Below, piece by piece: positions 59,464 through 64,000 of a stretch of 64,000 nt of DNA. Source of the stretch: Cellvibrionaceae bacterium (GTDB taxonomy: Bacteria; Pseudomonadota; Gammaproteobacteria; Pseudomonadales; Cellvibrionaceae); the NCBI GenBank assembly GCA_021151825.1, contig JAGKWQ010000004.1, forward strand, positions 319,218 to 383,217, read 5' to 3'. Position 1 is the first letter of the stretch. The number at the start of each line of letters is the position of its first letter. The notes beneath the pieces were generated by a model that ran no database searches, was not told where the DNA came from, and saw only the letters and a list, made by a program, of their open reading frames with translations. A program made the position numbers and the translations under genes.

Positions 59464-60777
59464 TTACGACCACACACCAGAAAGCGCACCCGCCGAGTAA
59501 GCGGTATAACCGGTAAGGCCAATCGCCTGGGCGGCGTTGTCCAGCAGTTGAGTGTGGGTTTTGCCGGTCACTACGCGACCACCGCGGAATGTACTGGCAC
59601 CACTTGCCAACAGTAACGGTGCATCTTCACCCATATGGACCTGGCCATTACCCATGTCGCTCAGTTGTACAACCAGTGTTGAATTGAACAATGGCGCCCC
59701 GGTTTCATCCGGCGTGGTTTTCAGGATGTTGATCAGGCTGGCCACGCGACCTTGCAAGTAGGCGCGCTGGGCAATGAACGGATCATCTTTACCCACATGG
59801 ATCGAACCATGATACGTATCGGTGAAGCCTGGCGCGGTGAAGTTTCCGCCATCAGTACCCATCTGGATACTAACGACTTTGGTCAGGTTACAGGACAGTG
59901 CCAGCGCAGCGTTGCGTGCTTGTTGATCAAATAATTGCGAAAAGTGTGCGCCCAACATTGGATCCGCTTCGCCAGTGCCGTAGTTATCCCACGCGGGATT
60001 AGTACACGCGCCGCCAGTGGTGGTGGTGGAATTGTTTAAATCATTTTTCAACTTCTGGATCGCTGCAATGTTTTCGTCTACACGCAGTTGTTCTTGCGTC
60101 GACAATTGATTGCGGATTTTGGTCAGCGCCGCCAGGTTCACATCATAGATCTTCAACTGTTGTTGTTGCGCCGTGGAGCCAGTGCTGGCGCCGCCGGTGA
60201 ACAAACTGTTGAACACCGTGCGCGGGTTACTGACGTAGGTTGATTGGGTCCAGATGTTCACTGAAGAAATAGAGCAATCCAGTGTTGCACCCGTTGCCGA
60301 GTTGGCAATAACCCCCAAACGCAGTGAGCCAAAACGTGAGCTGGCCCCGACTACCGATTGTGCCAGGACGTTATCCACAGTAGTACCGTTGCCGTTGAAA
60401 GCACCCAATACGCGGAAGGTCAGACCGTGGCCACCGGCTGGGTCATTACCGGAAACGATGGCGGCATTGTGAACGAAAATACAGTTTTGCTTATGGGTAT
60501 CCATCGACTGCGAGCACGCCTTCATGGTCAGGCTGCCGTTGTCTTCCACCTTGGGGGTGAAGCTGTATGACGCAAAGCCCGGTGTACCACCGGGAATAAA
60601 CACAAAAATCACACGTTTAATTTTGTTAGACGATGTTTGTGCCTCGGCAAAGCGGCTGGACATAACGCCCATCGCCAGGGTAGATGCCTGGAGTACAGGA
60701 ATGGAGATACCGGCTTTGGCAACAAACTTTAAAAAATCGCGGCGATGTTCATCAGCCATTTTTTTGAAGTCATTCAT
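59464..60777 (-). CDS. DUF1552 domain protein with Tat signal
   Basis: The start is ATG 60777 (AAGGG upstream), 437 residues. The N-terminus has a twin-arginine motif R12-R-D-F-L-K, then a hydrophobic segment ISIPVLQASTLAMGVM, so it is exported folded by Tat. The rest is a DUF1552 domain: VFIFVPGGTPGFASY, a central region with helical linkers, FTDTYHGSIHVG and LFNSTLVVQLSDMGNGQVHMGEDAPLL (in part), which resembles alkaline-phosphatase-superfamily (DUF1501-like) proteins. In planctomycetes and others it is paired with DUF1592/1588 cytochrome proteins, as here (113 bases upstream). Function unknown; redox or hydrolase role is inference. Confidence 0.85.
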   Translation of the reverse strand: MNDFKKMADEHRRDFLKFVAKAGISIPVLQASTLAMGVMSSRFAEAQTSSNKIKRVIFVFIPGGTPGFASYSFTPKVEDNGSLTMKACSQSMDTHKQNCIFVHNAAIVSGNDPAGGHGLTFRVLGAFNGNGTTVDNVLAQSVVGASSRFGSLRLGVIANSATGATLDCSISSVNIWTQSTYVSNPRTVFNSLFTGGASTGSTAQQQQLKIYDVNLAALTKIRNQLSTQEQLRVDENIAAIQKLKNDLNNSTTTTGGACTNPAWDNYGTGEADPMLGAHFSQLFDQQARNAALALSCNLTKVVSIQMGTDGGNFTAPGFTDTYHGSIHVGKDDPFIAQRAYLQGRVASLINILKTTPDETGAPLFNSTLVVQLSDMGNGQVHMGEDAPLLLASGASTFRGGRVVTGKTHTQLLDNAAQAIGLTGYTAYSAGALSGVWS

Positions 60778-60845
60778 AGTTAAAACCCTTTTTATCCCTT
60801 GCCAGTGAATCACTGGCGATTGATGGGAAGAAATCTTTTTGTAAA

Positions 60846-60867
60846 GGGCGGGGTAGTTCCCCCGCCC
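60846..60867 (-). repeat. GC-rich hairpin between the two genes of the right-edge pair
   Basis: GGGCGGGG (60846-60853) pairs with CCCCGCCC (60860-60867). In the transcript of the large protein it lies 23 bases after the stop codon, with a weak TTT following. It could reduce readthrough into the DUF1552 gene or stabilise the upstream message. Confidence 0.55.
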
Positions 60868-60889
60868 GGATTTTTAGGTTTGCTGACTC

Positions 60890-63800
60890 TTAGAAGTCTT
60901 TACGATAGCGAACCGACTTCAAACTACCCAGGCTTTGCAGCATGGCTTTGGGGCTGTCGCTATTGGCGCTCATTTGCTGGATCAGGCTAGCCACTTCGCC
61001 GGCGTTTGCTTGCTGTTGTGCAGCCGGCAACGGAATTGGCTTGTCATCACTGCCAACCAGGTTGCGGTCGAAGTAGTTGATGCCGGTACCGAACGCCATG
61101 CGGAAGTTGTTCTCTACGAAACAGGCGCGCAGTTGTGAGAAGCCATCTGGAGATGCGACCAGTTTGGCACCCAAGTCTTTAGTACCGGTGAAGGTCAGTG
61201 ACTTACCGTCATCCGTATTGGTGATGCCGTACAAGGTGCCATCGTCATCCTGGAAGGCGACAGACAGGTTGTTGTCGTCACGGGTACGCGGCAGGCCAAC
61301 CGGGCTGAAGTCTTCGAAACCGAAACCGAGCGGGTTGATGATCTTCAAGTGGCAGTTGGTACATGGGCTTACGCTGGTCAGGAAGTGGTATTCCTGACGT
61401 GAAGTCGCAAAACCACCCTGGCTGGCTTTCAAGGCGTCAAACGCTTTAGCCTGGTCTTCACGCAATTGGTCCAGCGCTACGCCAGTTGGTGGGTTAGGTA
61501 CGTCATGGCACAGGAAGGCGCGACGGGTGCGAACAGCGCGGATAACCGGTGCTGTTTTCGCGAAGTGCGCATTGCGGGCCGTGAACGCACCGGACGCCAA
61601 CAGGCCGCCACGGTTCGTGGTATTCACTTTTTGCAACGCAGAACCCGCAGAACCGCTCAAGCCGTAGAAGTTAATCAATGCCTGGTTAGCGAAGGTGTAA
61701 GAACTGCTGTACAGGTTGGCGAAAGGTGCTCCGTCCAGAAGTACATCGTTATAGATTGCGCGCACTTCCTCGAGCATGGACTTCTGCACATCGGCGGTGT
61801 AGGTCGGATAACGGGCCGGATCACGCGCATCGTACGGCAAGCCTTCACCGTCTAACCATTGAACGGCAAAGTTACCGAAGTGTTGACGGGCTTTAGTGGT
61901 GCCCAACAGACGGGTAACTTGCGCATCAATTTGCGCTTTGGTCCACAGGGATTTGCTATCCGCCGCTGCCAACAGGGTCGCATCCGGTGTGCTGCCGGTG
62001 TAAGTGAAGGCCAGGAATGAGGCTATCTCATACGGCGTCAACACGTAAGCGGTATCAGGCAACGCAGTGCGGTCAGCGGATGGAATATCGTTGAGACTGA
62101 TATTCGCCGTTGAATCCACAGTACCGGCGCGCAGGTCAGACACTTTCACACCCATCTCGCTGCGATACAGGAATTGCGGTGAGGTAAATACCGCACGCAG
62201 GGCCAGTTTCAGTGCATCGCTGGTAGTACTTACACCCAGGCTGGAAGAGAAGAAGGTCAGGTAATTAGTCTTTTCTTCAGCAGTCAATGGGCGACGGAAC
62301 GCGCGTTTGGCGAAATCAGCAACGAATGCATCACCGCATGCAGCAACGGTGCCGCTACAGGTAGCAATGCCAGAGAAGCTCTTCGCTGCCGCTGCGTCAG
62401 CAATCTTGCCGGCCAGCAACTCGTAAGCGCGTGCACTGTTTTCAGAAATGGTCGCACGGGTGTTGTTGGTGAAGCCGTTAACCAGAATATCGGCCGGGAT
62501 CGACGCCAGGGTAGCCGCATCCAGGGTAGTGCTCAGGTTGACGCCAATCAGGTCATTGATGCTGTTGATGTATTCACTCTTGCTCAGGATACGCAGAGAA
62601 CGATCAGCATAGGTTGGTGCACAGCTATCGCCTACACACACGCTGCTCACCGAGCTTGAAGACGCCGAGCTAGTTGATGAACTAGTGCTGCTGGTGGTGA
62701 CTTTGCCACGCAGTGACCAGAGATATGCAGCAACATCCTGACAGGCGTTGTTGTTGCAATGGCCAAGCATGTTGTCTTTGATAAACACCGACAGATCCAG
62801 CGCCGACGTACCGGTATAACCTTTAGCGGCATACTTCGCCAGGGTGTGGTAAGTGAAGTTATTCACGTTGAACTGGATATTCCCTTCACTGAATACACCG
62901 TCGCCGTTGGTATCTTTATGGCAACCGGTACAGCTGCCGGAACCATTGAAAATGGTTTGGCCGGTGGTGGCATTACCGGTAAATGCTGCACTGCTCACGC
63001 TGCTGGAGGTGGACGTAGAGGTTGATGTGCTGGTGCTGTTGGAGCCGGTATACACCAGGGTAATCGGGGTAGTTGCGGCTGATGGAATACTGTCGGTATA
63101 GCTAATGATTTTATAGTCATAGCTGCCGGCAGTGGTCAGTGCATCCAGGTAGGAAACAGTGTTCGCTGCTGTCGCTGTCGTGGTGACCCAACGACCATCT
63201 TCGCCTTTACGACGAACCAGGAAGCCGGTTTCGTTTGCACTGGTATCAGCCCAGTTCAAACTTGCGCCGGTAGAAACTGCTGTACCAGCAAGGCTCAATG
63301 GTGCAGTCGGTGCGGTCGGTAAGCTGATCGCAGGTGTGTTGCCCGGGTTGTTGCTGGTCAGGAACAGTTTGAAGTAAACCGGTACTTTCTCTCCGATGGT
63401 GGACAGTGATGCTACTGCACGCAGTGCTTCAACTCCGGCATTTAAATCGAAGTCGGTAGAGTTGATCACAATAGGTCTGCGTGGGGAGAAGCTCACGCTG
63501 CTATCTGCATGCTTAACTACCAATGCATCAAATACCACTGATTTCACAACACCATTCAGGATCAGGTTGCCCGTTACCGACTGTACGGCGGTAGAGCCGG
63601 CAGCCTGGGCGCTGATTGCGGTTAAATCCAGTTGGGTAGTGAAGTGCAGGCTGGGCAAGTAGCTGGATTTGAACAACAGATCCTGCATGCGGGTATCGCG
63701 AATAGCGGTACCGGTATTGATGCTCGCCAATGGGATAGTCAGTGTGGCTTGACCGGTTGGTGAAACAGTACCTTGCAAGGTGCTGAAGGTCAGGTTTTCC

Positions 63801-64000
63801 GGGGTTTCCACGCCGGCGGTGCTTTTCTTCACAGTCACAAAGTGGAATGTGGAGTTGGTTGCATCCAGCAACCAGCGAGCGGCTAAACCATTACTCACAG
63901 AGCTGCTACTGCTGCTGGTGCTCGGTTGGCTGGTGTTGCCACCACACGCGGCACCATTCAGGGTAAATGCCGTGGGCGCTGCCCCCGGATTATTCACCAG
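60890..64000 (-). CDS. Large multidomain redox protein CBM2-YceI-FN3-cytochrome c-DUF1592/1588/1585 (Cbp2D-like, 5' truncated)
   Basis: The frame runs off the right edge; 1,036 residues are visible. Order from the N-terminal side: the end of a CBM2 cellulose-binding module (NNPGAAPTAFTLNGAACGG), a Ser-rich linker, a YceI domain (about 40-215, WLLDATNSTFHF onward), an FN3-like repeat (about 225-310), a Ser/Thr linker, a monoheme cytochrome c (SCTGCHKDTNGDG), a second Ser linker with two Cys, then DUF1587/1592/1588/1585-like blocks (AVQWLDGEGLPY, RRAFLCHDVPNPP, CTNCHLKIINPLGFGFEDF, VENNFRMAFGTG). It matches the recalled plan of Cellvibrio japonicus Cbp2D, linked to cellulose oxidation. It is secreted by inference; the signal lies outside. 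Confidence 0.88.
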   Translation of the reverse strand: MVNNPGAAPTAFTLNGAACGGNTSQPSTSSSSSSVSNGLAARWLLDATNSTFHFVTVKKSTAGVETPENLTFSTLQGTVSPTGQATLTIPLASINTGTAIRDTRMQDLLFKSSYLPSLHFTTQLDLTAISAQAAGSTAVQSVTGNLILNGVVKSVVFDALVVKHADSSVSFSPRRPIVINSTDFDLNAGVEALRAVASLSTIGEKVPVYFKLFLTSNNPGNTPAISLPTAPTAPLSLAGTAVSTGASLNWADTSANETGFLVRRKGEDGRWVTTTATAANTVSYLDALTTAGSYDYKIISYTDSIPSAATTPITLVYTGSNSTSTSTSTSTSSSVSSAAFTGNATTGQTIFNGSGSCTGCHKDTNGDGVFSEGNIQFNVNNFTYHTLAKYAAKGYTGTSALDLSVFIKDNMLGHCNNNACQDVAAYLWSLRGKVTTSSTSSSTSSASSSSVSSVCVGDSCAPTYADRSLRILSKSEYINSINDLIGVNLSTTLDAATLASIPADILVNGFTNNTRATISENSARAYELLAGKIADAAAAKSFSGIATCSGTVAACGDAFVADFAKRAFRRPLTAEEKTNYLTFFSSSLGVSTTSDALKLALRAVFTSPQFLYRSEMGVKVSDLRAGTVDSTANISLNDIPSADRTALPDTAYVLTPYEIASFLAFTYTGSTPDATLLAAADSKSLWTKAQIDAQVTRLLGTTKARQHFGNFAVQWLDGEGLPYDARDPARYPTYTADVQKSMLEEVRAIYNDVLLDGAPFANLYSSSYTFANQALINFYGLSGSAGSALQKVNTTNRGGLLASGAFTARNAHFAKTAPVIRAVRTRRAFLCHDVPNPPTGVALDQLREDQAKAFDALKASQGGFATSRQEYHFLTSVSPCTNCHLKIINPLGFGFEDFSPVGLPRTRDDNNLSVAFQDDDGTLYGITNTDDGKSLTFTGTKDLGAKLVASPDGFSQLRACFVENNFRMAFGTGINYFDRNLVGSDDKPIPLPAAQQQANAGEVASLIQQMSANSDSPKAMLQSLGSLKSVRYRKDF

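Noticed and set aside
62640..63060. Serine-codon-rich tracts as possible CRISPR-like or tandem repeat array
   Set aside because: The repetition is of Ser/Thr codons in two linkers of the right-edge protein; there are no regular repeat-spacer units.

Overview
The window looks like chromosomal DNA of a plant-polysaccharide-degrading gammaproteobacterium close to Cellvibrio. The evidence is a GH9 cellulase lipoprotein, serine-rich linkers, a CBM2/YceI/cytochrome protein resembling Cellvibrio japonicus Cbp2D at the right edge, a FabY-type ketoacyl synthase, and housekeeping gene order of the Pseudomonas/Cellvibrio kind. I see no tRNA or rRNA genes, insertion sequences, prophage or CRISPR arrays.

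Left part (1-17.7 kb): a cytochrome b561-like fragment, a YafJ-type amidotransferase and a degenerate EAL protein come first. They are followed by the most notable locus (about 2.5-7.7 kb, all on the + strand): rhodanese, serine O-acetyltransferase, a small XRE regulator, a Family 2A encapsulin shell, and its cysteine desulfurase cargo with a long disordered N-terminal domain. Together these would make a protein nanocompartment for sulfur handling fed by cysteine metabolism. Next come a ybhP-clsB-ybhN membrane-lipid operon on the - strand, a SapC-family protein, an HPF-like ribosome factor, a TIGR01777 epimerase, an Hsp20 gene with a sigma-32-like promoter and a ROSE-type RNA thermometer, a GlxA/AraC regulator and fabY.

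Middle (17.9-31.9 kb): rpsP-rimM-trmD-rplS, where rplS (ribosomal protein L19) has lost its whole central part in frame and encodes only 39 codons. Then xerD, dsbC, hom, thrC, recJ, and tesA divergent from the ybbA-ybbP ABC exporter pair, followed by a MATE exporter.

31.9-43.8 kb: a five-gene - strand glycosyltransferase operon (GtrA flippase, GtrB-like GT2, three GT-C membrane enzymes, one with a C-terminal NPCBM-type carbohydrate-binding domain). After it come small conserved proteins, a MerR regulator, dcd, slyD, a DUF3108 protein and purN-purM.

Right part (44-64 kb): a block in the order DUF2066-hda / DUF2069-wrbA-arsC-yihY is interrupted between hda and DUF2069 by an accessory segment with the GH9 cellulase lipoprotein, a dCache chemoreceptor, a PQQ sugar dehydrogenase fused to a diheme cytochrome, and SppA. 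A single-domain response regulator and avtA follow. The window ends in a - strand pair: a DUF1552 Tat protein and a very large CBM2-YceI-FN3-cytochrome c-DUF1592/1588/1585 protein that runs off the right edge. These secreted redox and cellulase genes suggest extracellular oxidative cellulose degradation.
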